Origin: Anaerocolumna sp047777345
GTDB lineage: Bacteria > Bacillota > Clostridia > Lachnospirales > Lachnospiraceae
NCBI GenBank assembly: GCA_047777345.1
Contig: JBKEEJ010000002.1
Location: 62,001 to 126,000, forward strand
DNA length: 64,000 bases
Direction: 5' to 3'
Part shown: in pieces, positions 18,228 to 27,627 of the stretch
Layout: each line of letters starts with the position of its first letter
How positions within the stretch are numbered: position 1 is the stretch's first letter
Made by a program: the position numbers and the translations under genes
The notes under the pieces: generated by a model
Databases searched by the model: none
What the model was told of the DNA's origin: nothing
Seen by the model: the letters and a program-made list of their open reading frames with translations, nothing else

Positions 18228-19355
18228 TTAATTGATAGACTTTATTAATAACTTGTATAAATCAATTACCGATTTGTCAGGCTCAATACCTAATTCTTTT
18301 TTTAATACACTGGAATACCGATTGAATTGTCTTGTCAGCAAATCTCTGTTTTTCTGAAGTGCGTAAATTTTCATCAGCAGGCAGTTTATTTCCTCATCAA
18401 TATTATTAAAATTAATTAACTTTTTTGTTATATATAAAGCCTGAGTCAACTGACTGCTGTCTATGAAATATTTTACCAGCCTTTTGGAAAATGAAAAATA
18501 GATTTCCGTAATACGTTCCTTTTCCGGAAGACACCATTGATAATCCTTTTCGCCAAACACCTCTCCCTGATACATTTTTTCGATATTCATTGCCTCTTCC
18601 TGATTACTTTCACTAAATTCTTTGATTTTTAATATCCGGTTCTCAAAATCAAACATATCAATATAAATCTCAGTCAAATCAATTTTATAACTTTCCTCGG
18701 CGGATATAATAATAGATTTCATGCCATGAGGCTCCAATGCTTTTCTGAGTTTATAAATGGTGGTATTTAAATAAGTTTCCGCATTCTGGGGCTGCATCCC
18801 CGGAAAAATATCCTCAATGATTTTCCACTTGGAAACAAATCTTCCTCTGTGTAAAATCAGATAAGCCATTAACTCAGAGCTTTTGGATGACGTAAACTGT
18901 ACGGTTTCACCATTCTTTCCCTTAACCTCAAGATTGCCAAGACAATTGACGGTAAGCTTTGTCTCCTCTTTTTCTTTTCTGCCCGGCTGTAAAAAGGTAA
19001 GTTTTTCTCTTGCTTTTCGAATGGAATTTTCCAGTCGCTCCTGGGTAATTGGCTTTACCAGATAATCAAAGGCATACATTCCATAGGCTTCCAGAGCATA
19101 CTCTTTATAGGCGGTAAGAAAGAAAATGGCAATGTCATCTTTTTCCTTGGTTACCCGTTTTACAAAGTCTAAGCCATTTTCTTCCGGCATATTAATATCC
19201 ACAAAAGCCATATCCACATTGTTTTCCTTAATATATTTATAAGCTTCACTGGGGCTTTGAAAACTTCCGGCTAATTCAATACCCGGTATTTTTGATAACA
19301 TTTTCTTCATAATCAATAACATTGACTTTTCATCATCCACAAGAATTACTTTCAT
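18228..19355 (-). CDS. Response regulator with winged-helix and BTAD (SARP-like) output
   Basis: 375 residues. The receiver domain (1-120) has the acidic pair 'VDDEK', phospho-acceptor Asp53 in 'FVDINMPEENG' and Lys in 'YLVKPI'. An OmpR/SARP-type winged helix (about 140-225, 'SSELMAYLILHRGRFVSKWKI', 'NTTIYKLRKALEPHG') is followed by a bacterial transcriptional activation domain (about 235-375). It starts 23 bp after the first kinase gene and follows the second kinase in the same direction. It probably acts as a dimer on direct repeats such as those at 18168-18192 (inference). Confidence 0.93.
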   Translation of the reverse strand: MKVILVDDEKSMLLIMKKMLSKIPGIELAGSFQSPSEAYKYIKENNVDMAFVDINMPEENGLDFVKRVTKEKDDIAIFFLTAYKEYALEAYGMYAFDYLVKPITQERLENSIRKAREKLTFLQPGRKEKEETKLTVNCLGNLEVKGKNGETVQFTSSKSSELMAYLILHRGRFVSKWKIIEDIFPGMQPQNAETYLNTTIYKLRKALEPHGMKSIIISAEESYKIDLTEIYIDMFDFENRILKIKEFSESNQEEAMNIEKMYQGEVFGEKDYQWCLPEKERITEIYFSFSKRLVKYFIDSSQLTQALYITKKLINFNNIDEEINCLLMKIYALQKNRDLLTRQFNRYSSVLKKELGIEPDKSVIDLYKLLIKSIN

Positions 19356-19378
19356 ATCATCACCATATCATCCTATTA

Positions 19379-21130
19379 TCAATTGTTTTCATTGGCAGCA
19401 GGAATAGATATATAAAAATCGCTTCCTTTGCCTACTGTACTGTCAACCCATATGTCTCCATAATTGCGTTTAATAATCTGTCTGCTTAGTAATAGTCCTA
19501 ATCCCATACCCATCTCACCTTCTGTGCCCGGAATGGGATCAGCCTCCACATCCTGAAATAACATCTGTATTCTTTCTGCATCGATACCAATGCCGGTATC
19601 CTTAACTGAAAGAATGATATAATCACCTTCTCTTTGAGCCGTTACGGTTACACGCCCGTTCCGGTTTGTAAATTTCACCGCATTGGAAAGCAAATTTTTA
19701 AGTACAATATCAATCATTTCCTTATCCGCATATACCATAATATTATCATCGATAAAGCAACTGATTGAAATATTTTTCTTTTTTGCTTTCTCCACAACGG
19801 AATTTACCGCTTCCTTTGCCAGCAGGGAAAGTTTCCAGTTCATCGGAGCATAAATGTTATTGTGCTGTTTGTTTTGAAAATAATCCAGCATACTTTCAAT
19901 TCTTAAGTAAATGCAATTTATATTCTTTTGTATTTCATTCAGAATTTCCTTTTTCATAATCGGATCAATTTCCTTGCTTTTTAAAAGTTCCGTCAGGTTC
20001 ATTAACATATCCAATGGTTCTTTAATATCGTTGATAACAATTTTTATCAGCCTGTCTTTTAAAATATTTAAAGCCGAAAGCTGAGCGGATGTGATACTTA
20101 AATCCTTCTTGCTTTTTTCAATGGCAGTTATATCCGACAATATCAGCATTTTGCCTAACAAAAGCTTTTTCTTACTGATAAATGTCAGTTTAAGTTTATA
20201 TACGCCAAGCATGCCGTTTCTTCGCAATTGAAACCGGGTTTCTGCTGCCAGGTTACCGCACAGAATATCATTTATAACCGGATATTTTTGAAATACCTCC
20301 ATTTGATTCTGATCCGCCTTAATGTCTTTTAGCTCCGGAATAATATCAGCCGCCGGCCCGTTAAAATAAACAATCTGGTCATGGTTGTCCAGCACAATTA
20401 CGGCTTCCGACATAAACCGAAAAACATTTTCCAGGGCAATAGGCGTAATTTTAAGAAGATTCATCCGGTATATGATAAATGCCAGTATAATATCTCCAAT
20501 GGCAATCCCCACAGGTGTCCAGTTCAGTAATTTTTTTTCATTAAACAGATAAAACAAGTAATAAATCCAGGAAATGCTGATTGCCATACTAAAGGCAAGA
20601 ATCTCTTTTCTGTACAAACCGTTTTCTTTTATATACTTAATTAAAAGAATCACACATGCGGCAACAGAAAGGTAGGAATAAATAATATGTATCCAGTACC
20701 ATGGGCCTTTTTCAAAATAAGCGACCGTATATCCACTGCCTTGCAGGTAACTAAAATTTCTATAAAAAAGGTAATGCCAGTCATTTGTTTGCTGTATAAT
20801 TAAAGTTAATACCGGTATGACAAATAATTTCCAGTAATGGGATTTTTTCAGGTAAGCAAAACCTGTACAGTCAGATATTAAAATCAACCATAATACCGGT
20901 ATAAAAGGTATTCCAAGATTTTCAACCTGCAGGCAGAATTGAATTACTTTCCGGTCAGGAATCATAACTTCAAAGGCATAGCCACCCAAATAAAAGAAAG
21001 TGGCAAGCATTATTAATGATAATTTTATTGCGACTGGTATTTTTTTGTATTTCCATGCTATAAAAACAATCAAAAGAAGAAGGAACATGGAAAGAAAAAA
21101 AGCCATACTTAAATAGTTATTTTTAAGCAT
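19379..21130 (-). CDS. 7TM histidine-kinase-like protein lacking the phospho-acceptor histidine
   Basis: 583 residues. Seven to eight hydrophobic helices (1-225) form a 7TM-type sensor. A PAS-like domain (about 235-345, 'MSEAVIVLDNHDQIVYFNGPAADI') precedes a dimerisation helix in which the H-box reads 'IVINDIKEPL': the codon at 20030-20032 is AAC, giving Asn367 where His is expected. The ATPase domain is complete ('NLLSNAVKFTN', 'DTGIGID', 'GMGLGLLL'). So it can probably bind ATP but should not autophosphorylate in the usual way. It sits between a complete kinase and the response regulator and may modulate that kinase as a heterodimer (inference). Confidence 0.9.
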   Translation of the reverse strand: MLKNNYLSMAFFLSMFLLLLIVFIAWKYKKIPVAIKLSLIMLATFFYLGGYAFEVMIPDRKVIQFCLQVENLGIPFIPVLWLILISDCTGFAYLKKSHYWKLFVIPVLTLIIQQTNDWHYLFYRNFSYLQGSGYTVAYFEKGPWYWIHIIYSYLSVAACVILLIKYIKENGLYRKEILAFSMAISISWIYYLFYLFNEKKLLNWTPVGIAIGDIILAFIIYRMNLLKITPIALENVFRFMSEAVIVLDNHDQIVYFNGPAADIIPELKDIKADQNQMEVFQKYPVINDILCGNLAAETRFQLRRNGMLGVYKLKLTFISKKKLLLGKMLILSDITAIEKSKKDLSITSAQLSALNILKDRLIKIVINDIKEPLDMLMNLTELLKSKEIDPIMKKEILNEIQKNINCIYLRIESMLDYFQNKQHNNIYAPMNWKLSLLAKEAVNSVVEKAKKKNISISCFIDDNIMVYADKEMIDIVLKNLLSNAVKFTNRNGRVTVTAQREGDYIILSVKDTGIGIDAERIQMLFQDVEADPIPGTEGEMGMGLGLLLSRQIIKRNYGDIWVDSTVGKGSDFYISIPAANENN

Positions 21131-21211
21131 AAATATTCCTCAACAATGGATCTTCTTTTTATTAATAATATTAGTTGCAACGGATATATCAAACTTTTGT
21201 GACGGGTTCTT

Positions 21212-23137
21212 TTATTGGTTAACCGGTAAAGATATGTAAAAAGTACTTCCTTCGCCCGGAATGCTTTCTGTCCATATTTTCCCTCCAATTTTTAATGTAA
21301 ATTCCTTACATATCAAAAGTCCTAAACCAATTCCTTTTTCTCCGGCAGTTCCCAAAGTGGAACTTATATACCCTTCATGAAAAAGATTTCTCACTTTTTC
21401 CTCATCCATGCCTATTCCTGTGTCTGTTACTGCAATTGTCAATTCTTTATCTGTTTCGTAAGCTTCAATGGTTACACTCCCCCCCTGATTGGTAAATTTA
21501 ATTGCATTGGAAAGAAGATTTCGCAAAATCAGCCCCAGTATTTCTTTATCCGTATAAATTACAAAATCTTTGTCCAGCTTATACCCTAACTTAATTCCCT
21601 TCATATCGGCGCTTACCAAATACAAAGAAATGGTTTCTTTAATTATTTCGGATAGTTTCCACTTTGCGGGAGAAAGTACTATTCCATTCCGCTGACAATT
21701 AAGCCAATCCAGCAAATTTTCAATAATATTATAGGTATAATGGACCTGATTTTTAACCTCCTCCATAATTTCCCGGAATTCCTCGCTGTAACACTCTTTA
21801 TCCTGTTCCAGCAATTCTACAAGGCTGACCATAGTTGCAATTGGATTTCGGATATCATGAGTAAAAACGGAAAAGAGTTTATCTTTCAGGGAATTCATAT
21901 CAGCCAGGTGTCTGGTTATATCTACCAGGTTTTCATGGCGAATGGCTTCGGTTATATCCAGAATAAAATATACACCATAGGCTGTACCCCCATTTTTATC
22001 ATACAAAGGGAAACCGTTGAACAATAAATGTATGTCTTTCTCATTTTTTTTGACCACAGAATGTAAATTAACTATTTTTTCACCCTTTAGTACTTTTAAA
22101 ACCGGCTGTAAAAAATATCCGATTACCGGATTGTTATTTTTATTATATCCTTTCCTTCCAAACGGGCCAACTCCATAATGACCGATAAATATTCTGTCCG
22201 AGTTATGACTGTCATATACAAAATCGGCATTGTGATCCAAAACGAAAATATGAACCATATCGGAAGCAGCCCGAATAGCCTCATCCAGCCGGATTTTTCT
22301 GTTTTGATTTTCAGTAAGGCTATTTATAAAATCATCATTGGATTTGAGGGAATTTGTCAATTCTTCTTCTGCCTCTTTCTTTTCTGTCATATCAGTCAGA
22401 ACAGATACAGTTCCAACTTTTTTATTATTCCTTTTATTAATAACGGGATAAATTTTTACGAAATAATATTTATTTGCCCCTATCCCTTTCCCATTTATTT
22501 CAAGCTCATCCTGTTCCATATTTTTGCAGGCAAGATACCACCTAGGCCAGCTCTTTAATAATGTTTCTACGTCTTTCCCCAGCGGATCTATGATAACGCC
22601 GAAAATATCTTCAATAAACTTATCCGCCCCCCTGTTTTTATCGATTATAATTCCTGTGCTGTCCACAGTAAGTATTCCTTCCGGTATACAGTCTAAAAAT
22701 TTATCTCTGGCGGCCGGTATTACGGGAAATAACTGATTCCGGAAAATGCTGTAAAAAAGTAAAATTCCCGCTAGAGTAAATAATATGGAGGTAATGGAAA
22801 TATTGACCCTGGAATCAGGAAATAAGAGTAATAAAACGAATCCTAAAAAAAATAGTAAAAGACCAGCTACCATAGTATAATACTGCATCTTATATTTTTT
22901 TCTTATCCTTTTATGAAAAAATAACAGCAATACTACGGAAAAAAGAATATAAATTATTTCCAACAACTTTGCGATCAATGTGTAAGGGTTAAAGGAACTG
23001 CCAATGATTAAAATGGTAATCTGAAGCATAATCAAAGCAAATATAACCGTATTTTGGGCATGTTTCATACGTAAAGCATATATCGTAAGTGTTAAGCATA
23101 TAAATACGCATATTGCGGTTAATATTTGAAATATCAT
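21212..23137 (-). CDS. PAS-containing membrane sensor histidine kinase
   Basis: 641 residues. About five or six hydrophobic helices (1-140), then one PAS domain (about 148-255, 'IPEGILTVDSTGIIIDKN'), a second sensory domain (about 290-400), and the kinase core: intact H-box 'VFTHDIRNPIATM' with His427, N-box 'LLRNLLSNAIKFTN', G1 'DTGIGMD', G2 'GIGLGLLI'. It ends 82 bp before the His-less kinase, with which it shares architecture, suggesting a tandem duplication followed by divergence. It is probably the phosphate donor for the SARP-type regulator downstream. The signal is unknown. Confidence 0.92.
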   Translation of the reverse strand: MIFQILTAICVFICLTLTIYALRMKHAQNTVIFALIMLQITILIIGSSFNPYTLIAKLLEIIYILFSVVLLLFFHKRIRKKYKMQYYTMVAGLLLFFLGFVLLLLFPDSRVNISITSILFTLAGILLFYSIFRNQLFPVIPAARDKFLDCIPEGILTVDSTGIIIDKNRGADKFIEDIFGVIIDPLGKDVETLLKSWPRWYLACKNMEQDELEINGKGIGANKYYFVKIYPVINKRNNKKVGTVSVLTDMTEKKEAEEELTNSLKSNDDFINSLTENQNRKIRLDEAIRAASDMVHIFVLDHNADFVYDSHNSDRIFIGHYGVGPFGRKGYNKNNNPVIGYFLQPVLKVLKGEKIVNLHSVVKKNEKDIHLLFNGFPLYDKNGGTAYGVYFILDITEAIRHENLVDITRHLADMNSLKDKLFSVFTHDIRNPIATMVSLVELLEQDKECYSEEFREIMEEVKNQVHYTYNIIENLLDWLNCQRNGIVLSPAKWKLSEIIKETISLYLVSADMKGIKLGYKLDKDFVIYTDKEILGLILRNLLSNAIKFTNQGGSVTIEAYETDKELTIAVTDTGIGMDEEKVRNLFHEGYISSTLGTAGEKGIGLGLLICKEFTLKIGGKIWTESIPGEGSTFYISLPVNQ

Positions 23138-23282
23138 AATTATTTTATCACCTTAAAATTAATTGTCATATTTTGCAAAACTGGCCTAAGCTAAATTCTA
23201 TCACATAATATATGACATAAGCAATACAGCCAAACATATCATTTTTCCTAAATTTGGATTGAAATTTGTCCCAATTTCCTGT

Positions 23283-23312
23283 AAAAAAGAAAGGGCTTTA
23301 TTCAAAAGCCCT
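23283..23312 (-). terminator. Rho-independent terminator after the deacetylase gene
   Basis: agggctttattcaaaagccct forms a compact stem on the minus strand, followed by ttcttttttac. It begins a few bases after the stop codon at 23316. Confidence 0.8.
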
Positions 23313-23315
23313 CTT

Positions 23316-24101
23316 CTACTCCTTTTTCATTTGCCTTCCCGTCTTATCCATATAATAATCGCTTGTAAAGATTAGCTGTGAAACCGGTACGATACGGTAT
23401 CCCATCTCTTTCAAGCCAAGAATCAAACCATCCAGAGCATCTTCGATATATTTAGAACCACTGTGACATTGGATAATGGAACCGTTTCTTAATTGTTTAC
23501 TGTTTAGCACCGTATCGATAATGGATTTTACGCCATAATCCTTCCAGTCCATACTTTCCACATCCCACTGAATACAGTAATAACCCAGTTCCCTTGTTGC
23601 ATCGATTAAAGTGGCGTTATAGTCTCCATAGGGTGCCCGAAATAAACTCATATCCATTCCGGTTATTTCTTTTACTCTATTATGTACGCTTAATATTTCC
23701 TCTTTGCATTCCTGTAAGGAAAGCCAGGACATGTGCTTATGGTTTTCACTGTGATTTCCCAAGTCATGGCCTGCCGCTGCTATTATTTTTACATCTTCCG
23801 GATGTTTTTCTATCCAGTCCCCGGTCATAAAAAATGTTGCCTTAATATTATGCAAAGCCAGAATTTCAAGAATGTCTTTCATGCCTTCTTCCCCTGCCAC
23901 ATCAAAAGTAAGCGCCACTTTATTCTCTTTTACATCAACACTATGGATTGGTAATTTATTTATACCAGACAAATTTGTAACAGAAACTGCTTTCGGTATA
24001 TATTTGATGCCTAACATGCCAAAAACTAGAAACGATAAAACCACAATGCCTGTTTTAACAAAAAACTTAAGTTTTTCCCGCTGTTGCTTACTGTCGTCCA
24101 T
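23316..24101 (-). CDS. Membrane-anchored polysaccharide deacetylase (PdaB-like)
   Basis: About 261 residues: one N-terminal membrane helix ('VKTGIVVLSFLVFGMLGIKYI') and a NodB domain. Motifs: 'ALTFDVAGEEG' (the second Asp of the classic TFDDG is Val, as in PdaB relatives), His pair in 'HSENH', 'RAPYGDYN', 'IQWDVESMDW' and the final 'QCHSGSKYI'. PdaB-type proteins act on spore cortex peptidoglycan. The frame opens further up to a GTG at 24200, but the ATG at 24101 has ggtgaag at proper spacing and starts just before the anchor helix, so I chose it. Confidence 0.88.
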   Translation of the reverse strand: MDDSKQQREKLKFFVKTGIVVLSFLVFGMLGIKYIPKAVSVTNLSGINKLPIHSVDVKENKVALTFDVAGEEGMKDILEILALHNIKATFFMTGDWIEKHPEDVKIIAAAGHDLGNHSENHKHMSWLSLQECKEEILSVHNRVKEITGMDMSLFRAPYGDYNATLIDATRELGYYCIQWDVESMDWKDYGVKSIIDTVLNSKQLRNGSIIQCHSGSKYIEDALDGLILGLKEMGYRIVPVSQLIFTSDYYMDKTGRQMKKE

Positions 24102-24220
24102 AGCTTCACCACAGAATATGTTTTCAATATTAATATATTGATTTCCTGGATTATCTATTACAGTTTTTTCCTTGGTCAGCCCGCCACAGCCTGCCAACAC
24201 AAAGCAATATTTTTAAAATA

Positions 24221-24380
24221 AATTATTAACAAAATGTTCATTTTTTAGCCACGCAATCATCATATATGACAAATATAATAAAATCATAGAAATTTATCTA
24301 TTGCCAATAAGTAAACTTTTTCATAAAATAAAGCCTGGTAGTTTTCCCTCCCCTCTACCGGGCTTCTCCTCTGTTTTTTT
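24221..24380. repeat. Duplicated intergenic unit, copy 1, with C-rich-loop hairpin
   Basis: It shares with copy 2 (25082-25255) a 'TTAACAAA-TGTTCAT' start, a TATAAT in the middle, and a nearly identical 50-base end: cataaaataaagcctggtag, a pyrimidine loop, ctaccgggcttctcctctg. agcctggtag (24332-24341) pairs with ctaccgggct (24355-24364); all ten pairs form on plus-strand RNA (one G-U), but minus-strand RNA has a C-A mismatch. T7 follows at 24374-24380. It may be a small RNA, or a leader/terminator for the minus-strand deacetylase that begins 120 bp away. Confidence 0.55.
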
Positions 24381-24466
24381 AATATTCCGGTTTTCAGATT
24401 TTCCAATAACAATAGATAGGATCTTAAATTTATTCACAAATTATCATATATTTTCAAACCATTTTC

Positions 24467-24919
24467 TCAGTAATTTTCCTTTTCGTGCAGAAGAAGTATT
24501 CTGTCTAAAACTGCTTTATATACCAGCACAATCTGAGCATCGATAAAGCAATATTTATTGACAATGAATTCATAGGTTTTTGCCATAAAGCAAATACTCA
24601 TAAGCAAAATACTGATTATGGTAATCATAGGATTCATATTTTTGGTTAACACATAAAATACAGCTCCAATAAAAAACAGAAAGGAAAAAAAATAGGTTCT
24701 GCAGATACGCATTACGATAAACATGGTATCATTTAATCGCTTCTGCATTTGTTTTAAGGTAATCTTGTCTTTATTTTTTAAACGTTCATAAATATCATTA
24801 TAGATTTCTCTGCTGTCAAATACCCGGTCCTGCAGTCCTTTCTGACAGGCAAAAAAATACTTATTATAGTTATTTTCACCAAACTCTTTGCTGATTAATT
24901 TTTTAAATATACTTGCCAT
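24467..24919 (-). CDS. Two-helix membrane protein of unknown function
   Basis: About 150 residues: a charged N-terminal half that looks helical ('KDKITLKQMQKRLNDTMF'), then two adjacent hydrophobic helices (about 72-90 and 95-115), then a helical C-terminal tail. It starts at the ATG with gagagga about ten bases upstream; an in-frame ATG six codons earlier has a poorer site. It stands alone between the two copies of the duplicated hairpin unit. No family is recognised. Confidence 0.6.
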   Translation of the reverse strand: MASIFKKLISKEFGENNYNKYFFACQKGLQDRVFDSREIYNDIYERLKNKDKITLKQMQKRLNDTMFIVMRICRTYFFSFLFFIGAVFYVLTKNMNPMITIISILLMSICFMAKTYEFIVNKYCFIDAQIVLVYKAVLDRILLLHEKENY

Positions 24920-25081
24920 AGGATACCATCCTCTCATCTCTTAAAACGAAAGACAAAGGCCTTTGTCTCTGATTTGGATTTCGTGTTTTTCTTAGTATTT
25001 GTACCTTGCAAAAATGTAGCCTCTGTAATTATTGAGAAATCTTCCTTTTATTATAAGAAATATAAGAAAATTCAAATTTTT

Positions 25082-25255
25082 TATAATTAACAAATTGTTC
25101 ATAAAAAATCCACACTATAATCATATATATTTTCTATAATATAAAATGTGAAAATCAAATAAATGCCATCAATGACAGCAAGATAACTTTTTTTCATAAA
25201 ATAAAGCCTGGTAGTTCCTCTCCCCCTCTACCGGGCTTCTCCTCTGTCTGAACGT
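25082..25255. repeat. Duplicated intergenic unit, copy 2, with C-rich-loop hairpin
   Basis: It parallels copy 1 throughout: taattaacaaattgttcat at the left, TATAAT at 25135-25140, and the same cataaaataaagcctggtag ... ctaccgggcttctcctctg hairpin at about 25195-25247. The loop is again only pyrimidines (ttcctctccccct). This copy lacks the T7 run. It lies between the divergent two-helix membrane protein gene and upp. Confidence 0.55.
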
Positions 25256-25354
25256 ATGACAAATCAGCCAATCTTTCCTTTATCATAAAAGCTTAAAATA
25301 AGACTACAGTAATAAATATAAATAATACAATAAATTTAAATTTATACTTTTCTT

Positions 25355-25385
25355 TGACATTAAATTTTGTTATAATGACTGATAG
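25355..25385 (+). promoter_or_regulatory. Extended -10 promoter of upp
   Basis: tgttataat contains a TG-N-TATAAT extended -10 box about 70 bases before the upp start. The upstream TTGACA is only 11 bases from it, too close for a -35 role, so recognition is probably through the TG extension. The start codon has ggaggcaaaagt. Confidence 0.5.
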
Positions 25386-25445
25386 TGTAAAAATAGTATG
25401 TTCATATACGGAACATAAAAAAAGTTTAATTTTGGAGGCAAAAGT

Positions 25446-26078
25446 ATGTCTAAAGTTATAATTATGGATCACCCCTTAATTCAACACAAAATCGGCATTA
25501 TGAGACGTAAAACGACTACAACAAAGGAATTTCGTGATTTGGTTGCCGAAGTTGCTATGTTAATATGTTATGAAGCAACAAGAGAACTTCCTCTTAAAGA
25601 TATCGAAATTGAAACACCTCTTACAAAAACAGTCGCCCATGAAATAGCTGGTAAGAAACTCTGTATTGTTCCTATTTTAAGAGCCGGTCTTCACATGGCT
25701 GATGGAATTCTCAATCTTATCCCCAATGCTAAAGTAGGTCATATCGGTTTATATCGTAATGAAAAAACACTTGAACCGGTGGAATATTTCTGCAAACTTC
25801 CATCCGATGCCAGTGAACGTGAAATATTCGTAGTAGATCCCATGCTTGCAACAGGCGGTTCGGCCAGTGCCGCAATAACATTGTTAAAGAGTAAAGGAAT
25901 TACCAAAAAAATTCACTTCTTATGTTTAATCGCCGCACCGGAAGGTGTAAAACGTCTGACAGAACAACACCCTGATGTGGATATTTACATTGGAGCATTA
26001 GACGAAAAACTGAATGAACATGGTTATATTCTTCCAGGCCTTGGCGATGCCGGTGACAGAATCTACGGTACGAAATAA
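25446..26078 (+). CDS. upp: Uracil phosphoribosyltransferase
   Basis: 210 residues, the normal length. It converts uracil and PRPP to UMP in pyrimidine salvage. The PRPP-binding loop is 'VVDPMLATGGSASAAI' (about 127-142), and the C-terminal uracil-binding segment is 'YILPGLGDAGDRIYGTK'. It is transcribed alone, with its own promoter and a strong terminator. Confidence 0.98.
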   Translation: MSKVIIMDHPLIQHKIGIMRRKTTTTKEFRDLVAEVAMLICYEATRELPLKDIEIETPLTKTVAHEIAGKKLCIVPILRAGLHMADGILNLIPNAKVGHIGLYRNEKTLEPVEYFCKLPSDASEREIFVVDPMLATGGSASAAITLLKSKGITKKIHFLCLIAAPEGVKRLTEQHPDVDIYIGALDEKLNEHGYILPGLGDAGDRIYGTK

Positions 26079-26097
26079 TTATATACAGTAACAAAAA

Positions 26098-26155
26098 GGG
26101 GGATGTTGCATAATATATTCCATTACTGCAGGAATTGTGCAACATCCCCTTTTTT
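26098..26155 (+). terminator. Rho-independent terminator of upp, derived from the gttgcataat repeat family
   Basis: ggggatgttgca (from 26099) pairs perfectly with tgcaacatcccc (26138-26149), followed by T6. Its interior (gcataatatattcc...tgcaggaat) matches the right arm of the 17554-17755 element in reverse, so a dispersed repeat appears to have become the terminator. Confidence 0.9.
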
Positions 26156-26219
26156 CGTTCAAAACTTTTTTGCGCACTCAAAAAAACATGAATAGTTTTC
26201 AGACAAGACTTAAAATTTG

Positions 26220-27275
26220 TTATCTGGCTAAAAATTTATAAATCGTTACGTATTCATACTCATTTCCTGCTTTTAAAACACAGGACGGGAATTGAGGTTT
26301 ATTACAGGAATCAGGGAAAAACTGGGTTTCGAAACAAACGCCGCCATGCTTTTTATATATGGCTCCGTCCTTGCCTTGCTCATCCTTTAAGAAATTTCCC
26401 GTATAAAGCTGCATTCCGGGCATATCCGTAAAGATCTCCATGACTCTTCCGCTCTTGTCGTCTACCAGTTCACCGACTTTTTCCACATCATTACCGCTTA
26501 TATTAAGCACATAATTATGGTCATATCCGCCGGCTTGCTTTAAAGGCTCGTAATCTGCATTAATATCCTGTCCTAATGGTTTCAATTTTCTGAAATCCAT
26601 AGGTGTTCCGGTAACATCGCGTATTTCGCCCGTTGGAATGAGGGCATCATCGGTTGGAGTAAATTTATCCGCATTAATCATAACCTTATGATTAAGTACG
26701 GAGCCGGATTTATGACCTGACAGGTTAAAATAGGAATGGTTTGTAAGGTTGACTATCGTATCTTTATCCGTAGCCGCCAGATATTCTATTACTAATTCAT
26801 TTTCATCCGTTAAGGTATAGGTTACACTGATATCCAGATTCCCAGGGAAGCCCTGCTCCATATGAGGACTTAATCTGGAAAGCTCTATGGAAGAAGAATC
26901 TTCATCTTCAAAGGTCTCAACTTCGTAGAAAAATTTGTTATACCCTTTAAAACCACTGTGAAGATTATTCTCTCCATCATTTTTTTCAAGTTCATATTTC
27001 TTGCCGTTTAATTCAAATGCCGCTCCCCCGATACGGTTGGCATGACGCCCGATAAACGAACCGAATCCCGGAACGTTATCCTCATAACCGGTAACATTGT
27101 CATAACCTAAAACCACATCATCAAAATTGCCATTCTTATCCGGCACAAAAATATTGACGATATTGGCACCAAAATCAGTTACATTAACCGTCATTCCATT
27201 TTTATTTTTTAATGAATAAAGAGTTGCTTCTACTCCTTCCTTTGTTTTGCCAAAGGGCTGTTTCATTATACTCAT
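26220..27275 (-). CDS. galM: Aldose 1-epimerase (mutarotase)
   Basis: 351 residues. It interconverts alpha and beta anomers of galactose, glucose or xylose in the cytoplasm. Family marks are 'GRHANRIGGAAFELNGK', the catalytic His in 'NLTNHSYFNLSG' (about 179), 'GYDHNYVL' and the catalytic Glu in 'GVCFETQFFPDSCNKP' (about 315). The ATG follows aaaggagatttgct. It is a single gene, convergent with upp, and might support xylose use. Confidence 0.95.
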   Translation of the reverse strand: MSIMKQPFGKTKEGVEATLYSLKNKNGMTVNVTDFGANIVNIFVPDKNGNFDDVVLGYDNVTGYEDNVPGFGSFIGRHANRIGGAAFELNGKKYELEKNDGENNLHSGFKGYNKFFYEVETFEDEDSSSIELSRLSPHMEQGFPGNLDISVTYTLTDENELVIEYLAATDKDTIVNLTNHSYFNLSGHKSGSVLNHKVMINADKFTPTDDALIPTGEIRDVTGTPMDFRKLKPLGQDINADYEPLKQAGGYDHNYVLNISGNDVEKVGELVDDKSGRVMEIFTDMPGMQLYTGNFLKDEQGKDGAIYKKHGGVCFETQFFPDSCNKPQFPSCVLKAGNEYEYVTIYKFLAR

Positions 27276-27627
27276 AGCAAATCTCCTTTTAAAACATAGT
27301 AATTTTTAAATGCGAACATTTCATCCAACATGCCTTTTATCAGTCTTTCAAAGTTTACGAGCACGCAACGATTGATGACTCCAGTTTTTATGTTTCGCAA
27401 TTATCTAAGCATGTCTTATACTTACTAGAATAATCCAATTTATAAAAAAGTTCAAGCCAAACTTTGAGTAAATATATTCATTTCAATAATACAAATCTGA
27501 AAAATGTTATTAGTGCTATTATTCTCTTTTTCCGGAATTGACATGTATAAATGATAAATGTTATACTTATATCCGACAAAACAAGTTCCGACTTATTAAT
27601 TGAAATTAGTAAGTCACTTTATAAAGA
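27276..27627. other. Intergenic region upstream of galM and the cobalamin riboswitch
   Basis: No gene is seen. The left part must hold the galM promoter (minus). On the plus strand a good promoter precedes the riboswitch: TTGACA at 27538-27543, an 18-base spacer and TATACT at 27562-27567, predicting transcription from about 27574. Confidence 0.55.

Noticed and set aside
24102..24200. GTG-start extension of the deacetylase containing 'LAGCGG', resembling a lipobox
   Set aside because: There is no ribosome site or hydrophobic stretch before the Cys, and the frame is closed by a stop just upstream. The ATG at 24101 followed by an anchor helix fits better.
25354..25359. TTGACA as -35 box of upp
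   Set aside because: It is only 11 bases from TATAAT, too short for a sigma-70 promoter; the extended -10 explains the promoter better.
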